Positions 1 through 9,062 of a stretch of DNA of 39,775 nt are shown here, piece by piece. Position 1 is the stretch's first letter. Each line of letters opens with the position of its first letter. Both the position numbers and the translations under genes were made by a program. The stretch is from Halobacteriales archaeon. GTDB lineage: Archaea; Halobacteriota; Halobacteria; Halobacteriales; SKNY01. The notes below the pieces were generated by a model. It was not told the origin of the DNA and ran no database searches. It saw nothing but the letters and a program-made list of their open reading frames with translations. The stretch covers positions 1-39,775 of the forward strand of contig SKQO01000001.1 in assembly GCA_007118975.1 (NCBI GenBank). The letters run 5' to 3'.

Positions 1-155
1 CTGTGCATCTTCTCCGTCTGTACGTTGTCGTGAATGAGGACCTTCGACAGGTTCAGCCCCATGTCGAAGATGACGACGTTGTCGCCAGCCCGCACGGCAG
101 TCATCTGCCGGCCGACTTCCTCATAACCGCCAATTGTCGCAATTTCGATTTCCAT
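1..155 (-). CDS. rnj: Archaeal ribonuclease J, N-terminal fragment
   Basis: The gene starts at the ATG read from 155 and runs off the left window edge, so only the first 51 codons are visible. They begin [18 protein letters not shown] and continue with [15 protein letters not shown]. This is the characteristic opening strand pair of the archaeal beta-CASP metallo-beta-lactamase RNase J, a 5'-3' exoribonuclease acting in mRNA and rRNA decay. The HxHxDH zinc motif and beta-CASP domain lie outside the window. In haloarchaea this gene is commonly found after the mevalonate kinase and isopentenyl phosphate kinase genes, which matches the context here, except that an oxidoreductase gene lies between. 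Identification is by recognised N-terminal sequence. Confidence 0.85.
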   Translation of the reverse strand, partial: MEIEIATIGGYEEVGRQMTAVRAGDNVVIFDMGLNLSKVLIHDNVQTEKMH

Positions 156-484
156 AGTGGATCCTCCAGAGCACGGCCGTTATCGTCGTGTATGCACGCC
201 GAATACCGTACTCCCGACAGCCACGGAGGTCCGCGATCGATAGGCAACACCGTCGCCCGGCTCGATCCCGCCTTCCGATCGTCCGACCGGAAGGATCCGT
301 GGGTCTGTATAGCAACGGATATGAGCCAGGGTCTTAAAAACTGCCTGCATCGCTGGTCCGCCGATCAGTCGCTTCCTGGTGCCGGTGAGCCAGTCCCTCG
401 ATTGTGGACAATCCATCACTCGGCTCACCCATCGCCTCCGACGTCCTCACTATTGTTCGCCAGGTTATCCGATGGACCAACCGT
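156..484. other. Intergenic region upstream of rnj
   Basis: This 329-base stretch separates the oxidoreductase stop from the RNase J start. No convincing gene is visible; the open frames crossing it have no recognisable protein character. The one candidate signal is a TATA-like TTTTTAAGAC on the minus strand at 331-340. If used, it would give the RNase J mRNA a 5' leader of about 150 bases, unlike the leaderless promoters elsewhere in the window. Confidence 0.6.
331..340 (-). promoter_or_regulatory. Possible TATA box for rnj
   Basis: TTTTTAAGAC on the minus strand, about 176-185 bases before the RNase J ATG. It is the only TATA-like A/T block in this spacer. Assignment is by inference. Confidence 0.3.
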
Positions 485-1684
485 TTACGCGTAATCATCA
501 GGCAAGCCGTGTCCTTGGGGGTCGTCCGCGAAGCGATCCAGGGAGAAGAACTCGACGTCCACGAAGTCGGTTTTCCCTCGGTCGATCAGGTCGGTGAGAG
601 TACGGCCGACCGCGGGGCCGTGTTTAAACCCGTGCCCCGAGAAGCCACACGCCAGATACACGTTCCCGTATCCGGCGGGGCCGATAATAAAATCGTGGTC
701 CGGCGTGGTCGAGTACACGCCACAATAACTCCCTCGGATTCCCGCAGTGGCTGCCTCCGGGAGCGTCTTCTCCAGAAGCTCGGTGAGTTCGAGAAGTGTC
801 GCTTCATCTGGTTTGTTGGAATACCTGTCCGGATCAACCTCTTCGCGCATGTGATGGGTTGCTACTAGAATCCCCTCGCCGAAATCCGGTCTGATATACC
901 ACTCGCCACCTGGCAGGGCGGTGGTAGGGGTCAGTTCCGGATATGTTTGCACGTACGACGCCGGCGGCTCAAGAATCAGTACCTGCTCGCGCTCGATCAG
1001 GAGTGGTACCTCGATGTCAAGTTTTGCGGCGAGGCGGTCCGTCCATGGTCCCGCGGCAAGTACGACGTGCTCACAGTCGACCGTGCCCCGGTCAGTGTGG
1101 ACTGCCGTCGTGCGATCCCCACGAGTATCGAAGTCCGTCACTGTGACGCCGGTCGCCACGGTCGCGCCGTTAGCTCTGGCCGCTCTCGCAAAGCCGTTTG
1201 CGGCGTCCGCCCCGTCCGAGTACCCCGCCGTTTCGTCGCTGACTGCGAAGTCGACGTCGTCGAACTCTAGCATCGGATACTCCGCGGCGAGCGATTCCCG
1301 ATCGAGTGTCCTGACCGGAATGTCGAGCGATTCTAGCACGTCGTGGCCGGCCATTGCATAATCCCCCGCAACGCTATCTTGGCTCGCTGCCCGGAGGAGG
1401 GGGCTTTCAGCGTGAGCGATCGGCTCGTCGGTCTCCGTCTCGAATCGGCGGTAAAAGGTGTGACTCCACCAGGCCATCTTCGTATACAGTTCTTGCGGGC
1501 CGTAGTGGTGGCGGAGGATTGCCGACGAATCTCCTGTCGATCCTGCCGCGATCGTATCCTTCTCAAGGAGAACCGTCTCGAAATCTGTCCGCTCGCTGAG
1601 AAAGTACGCCGTGCTGGTTCCCATGATTCCGCCGCCGACGATCACAACGTCGGCACACGATGGGAGGTCAACGGTGGTGCCCAT
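485..1684 (-). CDS. FAD-dependent oxidoreductase, DAO/sarcosine oxidase family
   Basis: A 399-residue flavoenzyme of the D-amino-acid oxidase (DAO) superfamily, which oxidises C-N bonds of amino acids or N-methylated amines. A Rossmann FAD-binding fingerprint (VVIVGGGIMG, GGGIMG at residues 17-22) follows a short N-terminal strand. Near the C terminus a GNVYLACGFSGHGFKHGP block matches the conserved FAD-contacting G-F-S-G-H-G segment of the family. Length is normal (370-420). The ATG at 1684 is supported by a TATA box 26-31 bases upstream. It lies between the isopentenyl phosphate kinase and RNase J genes on the same strand but with its own promoter, so it is probably a later arrival. The substrate (sarcosine, glycine, dimethylglycine or another amine) cannot be told from sequence. 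Confidence 0.88.
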   Translation of the reverse strand: MGTTVDLPSCADVVIVGGGIMGTSTAYFLSERTDFETVLLEKDTIAAGSTGDSSAILRHHYGPQELYTKMAWWSHTFYRRFETETDEPIAHAESPLLRAASQDSVAGDYAMAGHDVLESLDIPVRTLDRESLAAEYPMLEFDDVDFAVSDETAGYSDGADAANGFARAARANGATVATGVTVTDFDTRGDRTTAVHTDRGTVDCEHVVLAAGPWTDRLAAKLDIEVPLLIEREQVLILEPPASYVQTYPELTPTTALPGGEWYIRPDFGEGILVATHHMREEVDPDRYSNKPDEATLLELTELLEKTLPEAATAGIRGSYCGVYSTTPDHDFIIGPAGYGNVYLACGFSGHGFKHGPAVGRTLTDLIDRGKTDFVDVEFFSLDRFADDPQGHGLPDDYA

Positions 1685-1709
1685 TGTTTCTCAACGGGCC
1701 GAGAACCAG

Positions 1710-1715
1710 CATAAA
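1710..1715 (-). promoter_or_regulatory. TATA box for the DAO-family oxidoreductase
   Basis: TTTATG on the minus strand, 26-31 bases before the ATG at 1684. The spacing is right for a leaderless haloarchaeal transcript. Confidence 0.5.
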
Positions 1716-1828
1716 GGCTATTCACCGATGGCTCGCTGTCGGGGCTGTTCGCGCCCTCCCCGGGTATACTCCATCGGTGTCCTTCCAGCAATGCGTCAAC
1801 GAGGTTTGTTGCGGGAGCACGTCCGAAC

Positions 1829-1848
1829 AGGAGTGTCTCGACACTCCT
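1829..1848. repeat. Perfect 9-bp inverted repeat after ipk
   Basis: AGGAGTGTC and GACACTCCT are separated by two bases, five bases downstream of the isopentenyl phosphate kinase stop codon. It could fold as an RNA hairpin at the end of the mevalonate transcript or act as a dyad operator for the next gene. No T-run follows on the minus strand, so a classical terminator is not supported. Confidence 0.45.
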
Positions 1849-1853
1849 TCGCC

Positions 1854-2591
1854 TCAATCACCAATGCGAGTTCCGGGAAACTCGCCGCCGAGATAGGCCG
1901 GCAGCTCCGCTGGACCGAAGATCGCACACGGCATCGAACTCTCCAAGAGCAACTCCACTTTCCCCGCCATGCCACCCGTCACGTCGGTACCCTCCGTTCC
2001 GGTGAGCACAGTCTCCACCGCTTCCATCGAGTCGATCCGGGGGATGACCTCATTCGTCGCGTCGAGGACTCCCGGAACGCCCGTACAAAACCCGATCCGA
2101 TCCGCTCCGAGCGATCGAGCCAGTTCGACAGCCAGTTCGTCTCCACTGAGAATGGTTGCTCCCGCCCGAGCGTCGATGATTGCGTCCCCATGGAGCACGG
2201 GCAGAAATCCGATTTCCGACTGGCCCTTGACCGGCTCGGCACACACTTCCAATTGTCCCGACGCAGTTCGCCGACAGCAGGAAAACGGTTGTGTGCCAAC
2301 CGCTGGTATCCCCACGGACTGGAGCGCATCGACAACCCGATCGTTGAACCGCCGCATGGCCCGTGTCACATCCTTGACAGCGGAAACGTTCGTGGTGCCC
2401 GCCGTCGGACTCATCCCGTGTCGCTCCGCGGCCGGATGCCCAAAGCTCCCACCGCCGTGGATGAGCACGAGGTCGCAATCGTCCGTCGCGGCGATCACCT
2501 CGGCGACTTCCGCGAGGCGTGCTTCATCGATGGTCTCGGGGGTGGTTTTGTCGGTAAGGAGGCTTCCCCCGAGTTTGAGCACGTCAACCAC
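1854..2591 (-). CDS. ipk: Isopentenyl phosphate kinase
   Basis: Phosphorylates isopentenyl phosphate to isopentenyl diphosphate, the last step of the archaeal mevalonate pathway that feeds ether-lipid and isoprenoid synthesis. The 245-residue protein is an amino-acid-kinase-fold enzyme: it opens with VLKLGGSLLTDK (Lys6, Gly8-Gly9) and has HGGGSFGH at 45-52, whose last His is the diagnostic catalytic His of this family. Later glycine-rich segments (ILSGDELAVELA; GTDVTGGMAGKVE) fit nucleotide binding. The chosen start is GTG at 2591, two bases after the mevalonate kinase stop. The open frame extends further upstream, but that part lies inside the mevalonate kinase gene in another frame. Cotranscription with mvk is very likely. 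Confidence 0.93.
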   Translation of the reverse strand: MVDVLKLGGSLLTDKTTPETIDEARLAEVAEVIAATDDCDLVLIHGGGSFGHPAAERHGMSPTAGTTNVSAVKDVTRAMRRFNDRVVDALQSVGIPAVGTQPFSCCRRTASGQLEVCAEPVKGQSEIGFLPVLHGDAIIDARAGATILSGDELAVELARSLGADRIGFCTGVPGVLDATNEVIPRIDSMEAVETVLTGTEGTDVTGGMAGKVELLLESSMPCAIFGPAELPAYLGGEFPGTRIGD

Positions 2592-2593
2592 GA

Positions 2594-3583
2594 TCAGGCC
2601 CCCTCGGCGCGCACGCCATTCCGATCCAGTTCCGCCTGGAACGCATCGACACAAACGGCGGTCGCATCCAATGCAGTGAGTAGCTGCTCTCCATCTCCAA
2701 GCGCCACGATACACCCGCCTCCGCCGGCCCCCGTAAGCTTCGCCCCGTCCGCTCCTGCCCGCCGTGCGGCCCATACCATCTCGTCCAGTGTGTACGAAGA
2801 CACACCGAGCGCTTCGAGCAGCCCGTGATTGAAATTCATGAGACGACCGAGTTCCCGACGGTCGCCCCGCTCGACCGCCCGTTCTCCGGCTCGTACGAGG
2901 TTCCCGATCGCGCGGATGGTTTCCGCCGCGAAGTCGAACCGCTCTCGCAACTTGCGTACCCCGGCGACGAGCTCGCCGGTCTCACCAGCCCCGCCGTCGA
3001 ACCCGATGACGAACGGGAGTTCCGGCGCCTCGATGTTCCGACACTCGTCCCCTTCGACCCGTACCGCTCCGCCCATCGTCGAACAGAACGTATCCGCGCG
3101 CGAGGCCTGTCCGTCTTGTACCTCACGCTCCGTTCGATAGGCCAATTCCGCAATGCGCTCCGGCGGCAGCTCCGTTCCCATTGCTCTGGTGGCAGCGTCG
3201 ATCGTCGCGACAGCGACAGCCGCAGAAGACCCTAGCCCCGCTCCCAAGGGAATCTCACTTTCGATAGCGACGTCAAACCCCGTCGCCGGGTCCGCTACGG
3301 CGTTACAGGCCTGCTCCAGGGCTACGTCGATGTAGCCTGTTGCGGCGCTCAGCAAATGTTCGGGAACGTCGATCTCGGGATGATCCTCGACAGACTGGGT
3401 GTATTCGACGGTAAACCCATCGAGTGTCAAGTCGCCCGCTTCCACGCGCGTGACACCGTCCGATCGAGGGTCGACCCGGACCGTGGCACGACGCTGGATC
3501 GCACAGGGGATCGCCGGCTCGCCGTAGACCACCGCGTGCTCGCCGAACAGGTATACCTTGCCTGGGGCGCTCGAGACGGTCAT
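2594..3583 (-). CDS. mvk: Mevalonate kinase
   Basis: ATP-dependent phosphorylation of mevalonate to 5-phosphomevalonate in the mevalonate pathway. The 329-residue GHMP kinase shows APGKVYLFGEHAVVYG at the N terminus, the GHMP phosphate loop PLGAGLGSSAA (112-122), an SRADTFCSTMGG segment with the catalytic Asp164, and the C-terminal KLTGAGGGGC motif (282-291). The start at 3583 is chosen because the GHMP motif begins right after it and a TATA box lies 23-30 bases upstream. The frame remains open further upstream but without family sequence. ipk follows immediately, so the two form an isoprenoid operon separate from the ribosomal genes behind it. Confidence 0.95.
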   Translation of the reverse strand: MTVSSAPGKVYLFGEHAVVYGEPAIPCAIQRRATVRVDPRSDGVTRVEAGDLTLDGFTVEYTQSVEDHPEIDVPEHLLSAATGYIDVALEQACNAVADPATGFDVAIESEIPLGAGLGSSAAVAVATIDAATRAMGTELPPERIAELAYRTEREVQDGQASRADTFCSTMGGAVRVEGDECRNIEAPELPFVIGFDGGAGETGELVAGVRKLRERFDFAAETIRAIGNLVRAGERAVERGDRRELGRLMNFNHGLLEALGVSSYTLDEMVWAARRAGADGAKLTGAGGGGCIVALGDGEQLLTALDATAVCVDAFQAELDRNGVRAEGA

Positions 3584-3605
3584 TACTTCGGATCGGACGG
3601 GCGCG

Positions 3606-3613
3606 AATAAATA
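3606..3613 (-). promoter_or_regulatory. TATA box of the mvk-ipk operon
   Basis: TATTTATT on the minus strand, 23-30 bases before the mevalonate kinase ATG. It implies a leaderless mRNA and an independent promoter, although the ribosomal operon ends just upstream at 3702. Confidence 0.65.
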
Positions 3614-3701
3614 CGTACGCGAAGTCACTACAGCAGGACCCGACACGGACGACCGACGGTGGATGGCGTCGTGGTACTCCAGGCGGCGGACGGCGATCCT
3701 G

Positions 3702-4403
3702 TCAGATGCTCTCGAAGTCGTCGAGCGCGAACACGGTATCGGCGCCACGACGATCGAGCGTTTCGTTGGCGAGCAACCAGTAGACCACGCTCAAGGCCTT
3801 GCGGCCTTTGTTGTTTGTCGGAATGACGAGGTCGACGTTGCTGGTCTGATTGTTGGAGTCACACATCGCGATCACCGGGATACCCACGGTGATCGCTTCC
3901 TTGACCGACTGGGCGTCGCCGATCGGGTCCGTGACGACCACGACGTCCGGTTCGATGTATCCCGAGTACTGTGGGTTGGTGAGGGTGCCCGGGATGAAAC
4001 GGCCGGTCCTCGCACGCGCGCCCACCGCCTCTGCGAAGCGTTCGGCCGGATATCGACCGTACTGGCGGCTGGACGTCACCAGGATCTGCTCCGGATCGTA
4101 TCCGCTGAGGAAATCTGCGGCCAGGCGGATCCGTTCGTCGGTCTTTGCAATGTCGAGGACGTACAACCCGTCGGTCCTGACCCGGTGGATGAATCGCTCC
4201 ATATCTTGGGTCTTCTGTTGGGTCCCGATGTGGACCCCCGCCGCCAGGTACTCCTCGACCGGGATAAGCAGGTCTGCCTCCTCGTCGGAGAGAACGTCCT
4301 CCGTCGGATCCGGCGTCTCCTCGGGTTCTTCGGTCTGTTCGTCCGCCTCCTCGGGCACGTCGGTCTGTTCGAGTGCGTCAGCGCTTTGTTCTCCTTCTGA
4401 CAT
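3702..4403 (-). CDS. rps2: 30S ribosomal protein S2
   Basis: Small-subunit ribosomal protein uS2 (SA in eukaryotes), 233 residues. The core begins at about residue 50 with [16 protein letters not shown] and contains [45 protein letters not shown] and [11 protein letters not shown], all standard uS2 blocks. The first ~45 residues are a highly acidic, proline/glutamate-rich extension typical of haloarchaeal S2. The ATG at 4403 lies one base after the enolase stop (TAA at 4405-4407), so it is translated from the same transcript. It is the last gene of the L18e-to-S2 run. Confidence 0.97.
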   Translation of the reverse strand: MSEGEQSADALEQTDVPEEADEQTEEPEETPDPTEDVLSDEEADLLIPVEEYLAAGVHIGTQQKTQDMERFIHRVRTDGLYVLDIAKTDERIRLAADFLSGYDPEQILVTSSRQYGRYPAERFAEAVGARARTGRFIPGTLTNPQYSGYIEPDVVVVTDPIGDAQSVKEAITVGIPVIAMCDSNNQTSNVDLVIPTNNKGRKALSVVYWLLANETLDRRGADTVFALDDFESI

Positions 4404-4404
4404 G

Positions 4405-5601
4405 TTATGCGTTGTCCGCGATTCGGATGAGTTCGTTCAGTTTCGCCGTCCGTTCGCCGCCCACTGCGCCGGTTTTGATGTACGGCGCATTCATGGCCAC
4501 CGCGAGGTGCGCGATGGTCGTATCCTCGGTCTCTCCGCTCCGGTGCGAAATCACCGGCGCGAAGCCTCGCTCCCGGGCGAGGTCGATGGCATCGACGGTC
4601 GCCGAAAGCGTCCCGATCTGGTTCGGTTTGATCAGAATGCTGTTTCCCGCCTCGATCTCGATCCCTCGCACGAGCCGTTCCGTATTGGTCACGAACAGAT
4701 CATCGCCACAAATGAGGGTATCCGAGGGTGCGCGCTCCGTCAGAGCCACAAATCCGTCGAAATCGTCCTCCTCGAGCGGGTCTTCCACGTAGACGAGGTC
4801 CCATCGATCGATGAGTTCGTGCATGTACTCGACCTGCTCGTCCGGCGTGCGTGTCTCGTCGCTGTAGACGTAGTGCTCACCATCCCAGAGCTCGGTCGCG
4901 GCGACGTCGATGCCCAGGCGGATCTCGAAGCCGACGGCATCGGCAACCCGTTCGACTGCCCGGGCGGCGACATCGAAGGCGGTCTCGTCGCTGACGGGCG
5001 GGGCCCAGGCACCCTCGTCGCCCTTTCCACAGGGAACGTCCCGTTCCGCGAAGAGATCACCGACGGCACGGTGGATCTCAGCATTGGCGAAAATCGCCTC
5101 CGAGACGCTGGGCGCACCGACGGGCACCGCGAGAAACTCCTGGATGTCGGTCGCGTCTGCGGCGTGTTCGCCTCCGCCGATCACGTTCCCGAGAGGAACT
5201 GGATAATTCCGACCTCGAAAGGAGCCTCCCAGATGCTGGTACAGCGGGGTCCCGAGTACCTCGGCCGCTGCGTCGGCGGCGGCCATGCTGATCGCCACTG
5301 CGCTGTTGGCACCGATCTCGGAGAAGTTGTCGGTGCCGTCAGCCGCGCGTAAGGCGGCATCGACGCCCCGTTGATCGCCTGCCCATACTTCTCCCACGAG
5401 TCGAGGGACTGCGTGTTCGCGAGCCGCTGCGATCGCCTCGGCCGGTGGTCGCTCGATTGCCTCGTGTTCCCCCGTTGAGGCACCACTCGGTGCGATACCG
5501 TGCCCGATAGCTCCCGATTCCGTATACACTTCGGCTTCGACGGTTGGCTCCCCACGCGAATCGAGGACCTCGCGGAGTGCCACTCCCTCGATGAGGGTCA
5601 T
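4405..5601 (-). CDS. eno: Enolase (phosphopyruvate hydratase)
   Basis: Interconverts 2-phosphoglycerate and phosphoenolpyruvate in glycolysis/gluconeogenesis. The 398-residue protein has the mobile SGAST loop (39-43), the proton-donor region GDEGAWAP (Glu196), magnesium ligands Asp232, Glu273 ([10 protein letters not shown]) and Asp300 (CGDDLFVTN), the catalytic Lys325 ([11 protein letters not shown]) and [10 protein letters not shown] (351-360). All key residues are present and the length is only slightly below the usual 400-430. Its start overlaps the rpo6 stop by four bases (ATGA). Placement of eno between Rpo6 and S2 is the conserved haloarchaeal arrangement. Confidence 0.97.
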   Translation of the reverse strand: MTLIEGVALREVLDSRGEPTVEAEVYTESGAIGHGIAPSGASTGEHEAIERPPAEAIAAAREHAVPRLVGEVWAGDQRGVDAALRAADGTDNFSEIGANSAVAISMAAADAAAEVLGTPLYQHLGGSFRGRNYPVPLGNVIGGGEHAADATDIQEFLAVPVGAPSVSEAIFANAEIHRAVGDLFAERDVPCGKGDEGAWAPPVSDETAFDVAARAVERVADAVGFEIRLGIDVAATELWDGEHYVYSDETRTPDEQVEYMHELIDRWDLVYVEDPLEEDDFDGFVALTERAPSDTLICGDDLFVTNTERLVRGIEIEAGNSILIKPNQIGTLSATVDAIDLARERGFAPVISHRSGETEDTTIAHLAVAMNAPYIKTGAVGGERTAKLNELIRIADNA

Positions 5602-5786
5602 GAGTTGTCACCACGATGAACCGTGAACGGCAAAACCCCTGCGTCGTACTCCTCGGCCGCGATCAGAATCGGTTCACGTTGCTCCGTTTCGATGAGAACT
5701 GGCGCCGCATAGGAGATCTGCAGCGCTCGGGCCCCCAGGATCCGCGCCTTCTCGTAGCGGTTGAAGCGCTGTCGTTGGTCAGTCAT
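5598..5786 (-). CDS. rpo6: DNA-directed RNA polymerase subunit Rpo6 (K)
   Basis: A 62-residue homologue of eukaryotic Rpb6 and bacterial omega, which clamps and stabilises the largest polymerase subunit. The diagnostic sequence is [20 protein letters not shown] (residues 9-28), followed by [19 protein letters not shown]. The start overlaps the rpo10 stop by four bases and the stop overlaps the enolase start, so translation is probably coupled. Size and order match other haloarchaea. Confidence 0.96.
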   Translation of the reverse strand: MTDQRQRFNRYEKARILGARALQISYAAPVLIETEQREPILIAAEEYDAGVLPFTVHRGDNS

Positions 5787-5974
5787 TGGTACGGGGCAAC
5801 GATGTCGACCAGATCTTTGTGCGAAATCAGCATGCGACGACAGCAGTGACGCTTCAAACCGAGGTCATCAAGCACTGCCGCGGCATCCTCTCCCTCCGCC
5901 GTCCGGGTGGAATACTCCTCCCAGTGTTCGCCAACAACCTCGCCACACGTGAAACACCGCACTGGTACCATCAT
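5783..5974 (-). CDS. rpo10: DNA-directed RNA polymerase subunit Rpo10 (N)
   Basis: A 63-residue zinc-binding polymerase subunit, homologue of Rpb10. It opens [21 protein letters not shown], giving the CxxC knuckle (Cys7, Cys10), and later [18 protein letters not shown] with the paired cysteines that complete the atypical CX2C...CC zinc site. It is needed for assembly of the Rpo3/Rpo11 platform. It lies 11 bases after S9 and overlaps rpo6. Confidence 0.96.
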   Translation of the reverse strand: MMVPVRCFTCGEVVGEHWEEYSTRTAEGEDAAAVLDDLGLKRHCCRRMLISHKDLVDIVAPYQ

Positions 5975-5985
5975 GTCTTGTCACC

Positions 5986-6381
5986 TTAACGGTAAGATTT
6001 CTGATACCGTGCGCGGGCGCCTGGGCCGCCCCACTTTTTGGGTTCGGACTGGCGGACGTCGTTGACCAGAAGCGACCGATCGAACGCCATGTAGGCGTCC
6101 CGGAGCTCCGCATCTCTGGTGTGCTCGACGATCCCGCGGGCGATGGCGGTTCTGACAGCGTCGGCCTGCCCCATAATGCCGCCACCCTCGACCGAGACGT
6201 CGATGTCGACGTCCTCGCGGACACCGTCGACAATGCGGAACGGTTCACGCATTTTCAGGCGTGCGATTTCGGGCTCGATCAGTTCGATCGGCGTGGCGTT
6301 CACGCGCACGAGTCCGGAGCCGTCGCGCACCGTCGCCCGTGCGACCGCCGTCTTCTTCTTGCCGCTTGTGTTGATTACCAT
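5986..6381 (-). CDS. rps9: 30S ribosomal protein S9
   Basis: uS9, 131 residues, binds the 16S rRNA head and reaches the P site with its C-terminal tail. Seen are the family opening [18 protein letters not shown], the [18 protein letters not shown] helix and the terminal [17 protein letters not shown], whose final Lys-Ser-Tyr-Arg is the tRNA-contacting tail. The start lies inside the end of L13 (ATG overlaps the L13 stop by seven bases), so translational coupling is expected. Confidence 0.97.
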   Translation of the reverse strand: MVINTSGKKKTAVARATVRDGSGLVRVNATPIELIEPEIARLKMREPFRIVDGVREDVDIDVSVEGGGIMGQADAVRTAIARGIVEHTRDAELRDAYMAFDRSLLVNDVRQSEPKKWGGPGARARYQKSYR

Positions 6382-6815
6382 GTGACGTTCGCTCCCAGTT
6401 GTTCCGAGATATCGCCCAGCTGGACGAATCTGATGCTCGATAGTCGATCCAGGGAGGTTCCATCTAGGACGATCGCTTCCTCGTCCTCGAACGGGTTTCC
6501 GACGTACACGCGAACGTTCTCCAGGGCTGCGCGTCCACGCTGTCGTTTGTGCGGGACCATTCCCCGCACCGATCGTTTCAACATTCGATCCGGTCGCTTG
6601 GGGTAGGCCGGCCCCTGGTCCGAACCCACCGCGTCCCGGGCTCTGTATCGCTCCATGATGTCATCTCGGCCACCAGTAATAACTGCATGCTCTGCATTCA
6701 CGATGGCGATCCGTTCGCCGTCGAGGGCACGTGTTGCAACTTCGCTTGCGACCCGTCCGAGGATGCAATCCCGAGCGTCGACGACGATGTCCGGTTCGAA
6801 CTCGGCGAGGCTCAT
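6375..6815 (-). CDS. rpl13: 50S ribosomal protein L13
   Basis: uL13, 146 residues, an early-assembly 23S rRNA binding protein. Family blocks are [34 protein letters not shown] and [19 protein letters not shown]. The frame stays open far upstream through the L18e gene, but the ATG at 6815 is chosen because homology begins there and because it overlaps the L18e stop as ATGA. The gene sits in the L18e-L13-S9 order conserved in archaea. Confidence 0.96.
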   Translation of the reverse strand: MSLAEFEPDIVVDARDCILGRVASEVATRALDGERIAIVNAEHAVITGGRDDIMERYRARDAVGSDQGPAYPKRPDRMLKRSVRGMVPHKRQRGRAALENVRVYVGNPFEDEEAIVLDGTSLDRLSSIRFVQLGDISEQLGANVTW

Positions 6816-7165
6816 CCGATCACCTGCACGTTGCTGCCGTCGGCGTACTCTTCGAGGGCCTCCTCCAGGCGAATCGCGGCGCCGTTTGCGGCCTCGATCT
6901 TTCGTTCCGCGCTCCGCGAGAAATCGACTGCTGCGATCGTTACGGATTTCTGCAGTGCGCCGCTCCCGAGCACCTTGCCCGGAACGACTACGGTTTGATC
7001 CTCGCGTGCGTAGCGTTCGATGCGGCCGAGATTGACCTCGGCGTGGGTCCGTCGTGGTTTGGCCAGCCGGTCGGCGATATCCGTCCACACGTCGGCATCT
7101 GCCTCGTGTGACGCGGTCTCGAGCCGGCTGATCAGTTGTGAATACCTTGGATTACTCTTGCTCAT
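6812..7165 (-). CDS. rpl18e: 50S ribosomal protein L18e
   Basis: eL18, 117 residues, archaeal/eukaryotic-specific large-subunit protein. The sequence [19 protein letters not shown], the [19 protein letters not shown] block and [20 protein letters not shown] are typical. It starts 24 bases after the mature tRNA-Leu 3' end and has a strong Shine-Dalgarno AGGAGG six bases before ATG, as expected for a leadered message cotranscribed with the tRNA. It heads the L18e-L13-S9-Rpo10-Rpo6-Eno-S2 run. Confidence 0.96.
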   Translation of the reverse strand: MSKSNPRYSQLISRLETASHEADADVWTDIADRLAKPRRTHAEVNLGRIERYAREDQTVVVPGKVLGSGALQKSVTIAAVDFSRSAERKIEAANGAAIRLEEALEEYADGSNVQVIG

Positions 7166-7171
7166 ATCCGT

Positions 7172-7177
7172 CCTCCT
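7172..7177 (-). promoter_or_regulatory. Strong Shine-Dalgarno of rpl18e
   Basis: AGGAGG on the minus strand, six bases before the L18e ATG. It is notable because most promoter-proximal genes here appear leaderless, so this site supports cotranscription with the tRNA just upstream. Confidence 0.7.
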
Positions 7178-7189
7178 GAGAAAGGCGAG

Positions 7190-7274
7190 TGCAGGGAGCA
7201 GGATTTGAACCTGCGGACTCCTACGAGACAGCGCCCTGAACGCTGCGCCGTTGGCCTGACTTGGCTATCCCTGC
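7190..7274 (-). tRNA. tRNA-Leu (anticodon CAG)
   Basis: An 85-base class II tRNA. The acceptor stem is GCAGGGA at 7274-7268 paired with TCCCTGC at 7197-7191, with discriminator A. The D-arm contains AGCC...GGCC, the anticodon loop TTCAGGG gives CAG, there is a long variable arm, and the T-arm reads GCAGGTTCAAATCCTGC. No CCA is encoded and no intron is seen. It lies 24 bases before the L18e gene on the same strand, an arrangement known from other halophilic archaea. Confidence 0.95.
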
Positions 7275-7393
7275 GCGTCGACCGTTGCCGGTCGATGAAA
7301 CCTTCGGTGATCGCCTTCAAACCGCTTTCGGTCCGACCACTAGACGAAAGGGCACGCACCCGCTCGTCGCTCGATGGTCGGTGTCCGAACATA

Positions 7394-8137
7394 TCAGAGT
7401 TCGATTGCCGTTTCTAGTTCACCCGCGCGGTCCCGAAGCGATTGCGCCGCGTTTTCCACGAGCGTTTCGACGGACAGTGATCCATCAGTCTCAACGTGGA
7501 AGACAAACGCGTTCGAGACGTCGTGGAGTTCGACCTCCTCCTCGGGATATCGATTCCGCAGGTCGTGGGCGAACTCCTCGGTCGGAACGAGTTCACCGTC
7601 GATTTCGACGATTCCGCGGACGATGAGGGGCTCGGGATCCTCGAACTCATCGAGGTCGCCCACGAGCTCCACTCGCTGTAAATGCCGATATCCGACGGCC
7701 ACACCTCCCTGGTGTTTTGCGTGTTCTTTTCCTCGTTCGAGCACGGCGTCCGCCTCGACTTCGAGTCGCTGGTTCTCCTTGAGCTGAATGATCGGGACAT
7801 TCTCGTCTGCGGGTTTGACCCGATCGTCCGCACTCACTAAATCGCCCGAATAGGCCACGCCCGGGCCTTCGACGTCGATCGCCAGGGTGACTTCTTCGCC
7901 CTCTTCGAAGTCACTGGGCGTCGTGAGGGGAATCAAGCCGAGACGAAGGCCGATTTGTTCGTTAAACATTACCGACGAGTTCTCGATGACCCGAACGGTG
8001 TCAATCGCAAGCGTCGGGACGTCGGCCAGCATTGCCCGGCGTAGCCCATTAGCGAATGCGGGCGTGGCACCGCGAACGAGGAAGCGTGCACTCCGATCGT
8101 CCTTCTCGATGAACTCGATGTCGAACGTCCCGGACAT
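7394..8137 (-). CDS. rpo3: DNA-directed RNA polymerase subunit Rpo3 (D)
   Basis: A 247-residue homologue of Rpb3 and the bacterial alpha N-terminal domain, forming with Rpo11 the assembly platform of RNA polymerase. Seen are the alpha-like strand [14 protein letters not shown], the conserved [20 protein letters not shown] motif (residues ~27-46), and [13 protein letters not shown]. The inserted domain (about residues 155-205) lacks the cysteine cluster that binds a 4Fe-4S centre in some archaeal Rpo3 proteins; no cysteine occurs anywhere in this protein. It lies six bases downstream of S11, in the S13-S4-S11-Rpo3 order. Confidence 0.97.
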   Translation of the reverse strand: MSGTFDIEFIEKDDRSARFLVRGATPAFANGLRRAMLADVPTLAIDTVRVIENSSVMFNEQIGLRLGLIPLTTPSDFEEGEEVTLAIDVEGPGVAYSGDLVSADDRVKPADENVPIIQLKENQRLEVEADAVLERGKEHAKHQGGVAVGYRHLQRVELVGDLDEFEDPEPLIVRGIVEIDGELVPTEEFAHDLRNRYPEEEVELHDVSNAFVFHVETDGSLSVETLVENAAQSLRDRAGELETAIEL

Positions 8138-8143
8138 GGTTGC

Positions 8144-8533
8144 TCAGAACCCGCTCCCTTTTGGTGCCCGGGTCCCGTCGTGTGGAATCGGCGTGACGTC
8201 TTCGATGCGGCCGATCTCGAGCCCGGCGCGAGCCAGGGCACGGATCGCTGCTTGTGCCCCAGAACCCGGGTTTTGTTGCTGGTTCCCCCCGGGACCACGG
8301 ACACGGACGTGCACGCCGTGGACCCCCTGGTCCATCACGTTCTGGGCGACCTGCTCTGCCATTTGCATCGCGGCGTACGGCGAAGCCTCGTCTCGGTTTT
8401 GCTTCACTACCGATCCGCCACTCGATTTGGCCAGCGTCTCCGCCCCCGTCTGGTCGGTGACGGTGATGATCGTATTGTTGAACGATGCGTGAATGTGGGC
8501 GATCCCCCACAGGCTGTCCTCGGATTCACTCAT
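8144..8533 (-). CDS. rps11: 30S ribosomal protein S11
   Basis: uS11, 129 residues, lines the mRNA exit channel of the platform. Signature segments are [38 protein letters not shown] and the C-terminal [20 protein letters not shown]. The start ATG at 8533 lies one base after the S4 stop. The open frame upstream of it is inside the S4 gene and is not protein-like. Confidence 0.97.
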   Translation of the reverse strand: MSESEDSLWGIAHIHASFNNTIITVTDQTGAETLAKSSGGSVVKQNRDEASPYAAMQMAEQVAQNVMDQGVHGVHVRVRGPGGNQQQNPGSGAQAAIRALARAGLEIGRIEDVTPIPHDGTRAPKGSGF

Positions 8534-8534
8534 G

Positions 8535-9059
8535 TTACTGATCCTCCGATCGTTCCGGGTGCAACTCGTCCGCCAGGGGACTGTGCTCGGCAAACGTAAT
8601 GGAGTCCTCCTCATCAACTGAAACGGTGTACGATGGGGCGCGGACACGTCGCTCGTCGACCGTCACGTGCCCGTGGCTGATGAACTGACGGGCCTGTTTC
8701 GGGGAATTGGCCATCCCGCGTCGGTAGACGATGGTTTGCAACCGCCGTTCCAGTACATCCGTCACGTCAAGCGCCAGGATGTCTCCCAGCGTTTCTCCCT
8801 GTTCGAGGATGCCAAGCCGCTGAAGCCGTTGGATGAACTCCTTTCCGACTTCGGCGGCCGCTTGGGCGTCACCCTGGGATCTCCCGACGAGATTACGCGC
8901 CTCGCGTCTATACGATCGGAGCGTTGACTCCGCACGCCAGAGCTCCTCCTTGTTTTTCAACCCATACCGGCCGACCAGATCGTGCTCCTCGGCGATCCGG
9001 GCGCCCTGGTAGGGGTGGTTGGGCGTCTCGTACCGTTTGGTGCTTTGCGCCGGTGACAT
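8535..9059 (-). CDS. rps4: 30S ribosomal protein S4
   Basis: uS4, 174 residues, primary 16S rRNA binder of the 5' domain. It shows the archaeal-type N terminus ([18 protein letters not shown]), [16 protein letters not shown], and the S4 RNA-binding domain at about residues 103-160 ([32 protein letters not shown]). Located three bases after S13; normal length. Confidence 0.97.
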   Translation of the reverse strand: MSPAQSTKRYETPNHPYQGARIAEEHDLVGRYGLKNKEELWRAESTLRSYRREARNLVGRSQGDAQAAAEVGKEFIQRLQRLGILEQGETLGDILALDVTDVLERRLQTIVYRRGMANSPKQARQFISHGHVTVDERRVRAPSYTVSVDEEDSITFAEHSPLADELHPERSEDQ

Positions 9060-9062
9060 GTG

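Noticed and set aside
180..428. Minus-strand open frame before rnj (82 codons)
   Set aside because: No protein-like sequence; it crosses the probable promoter and leader of RNase J. Kept as non-coding.
2592..2774. Upstream extension of ipk in the open frame
   Set aside because: The added 61 residues lie inside mvk in another frame, are arginine/glycine-rich shadow sequence, and homology begins at the GTG at 2591.
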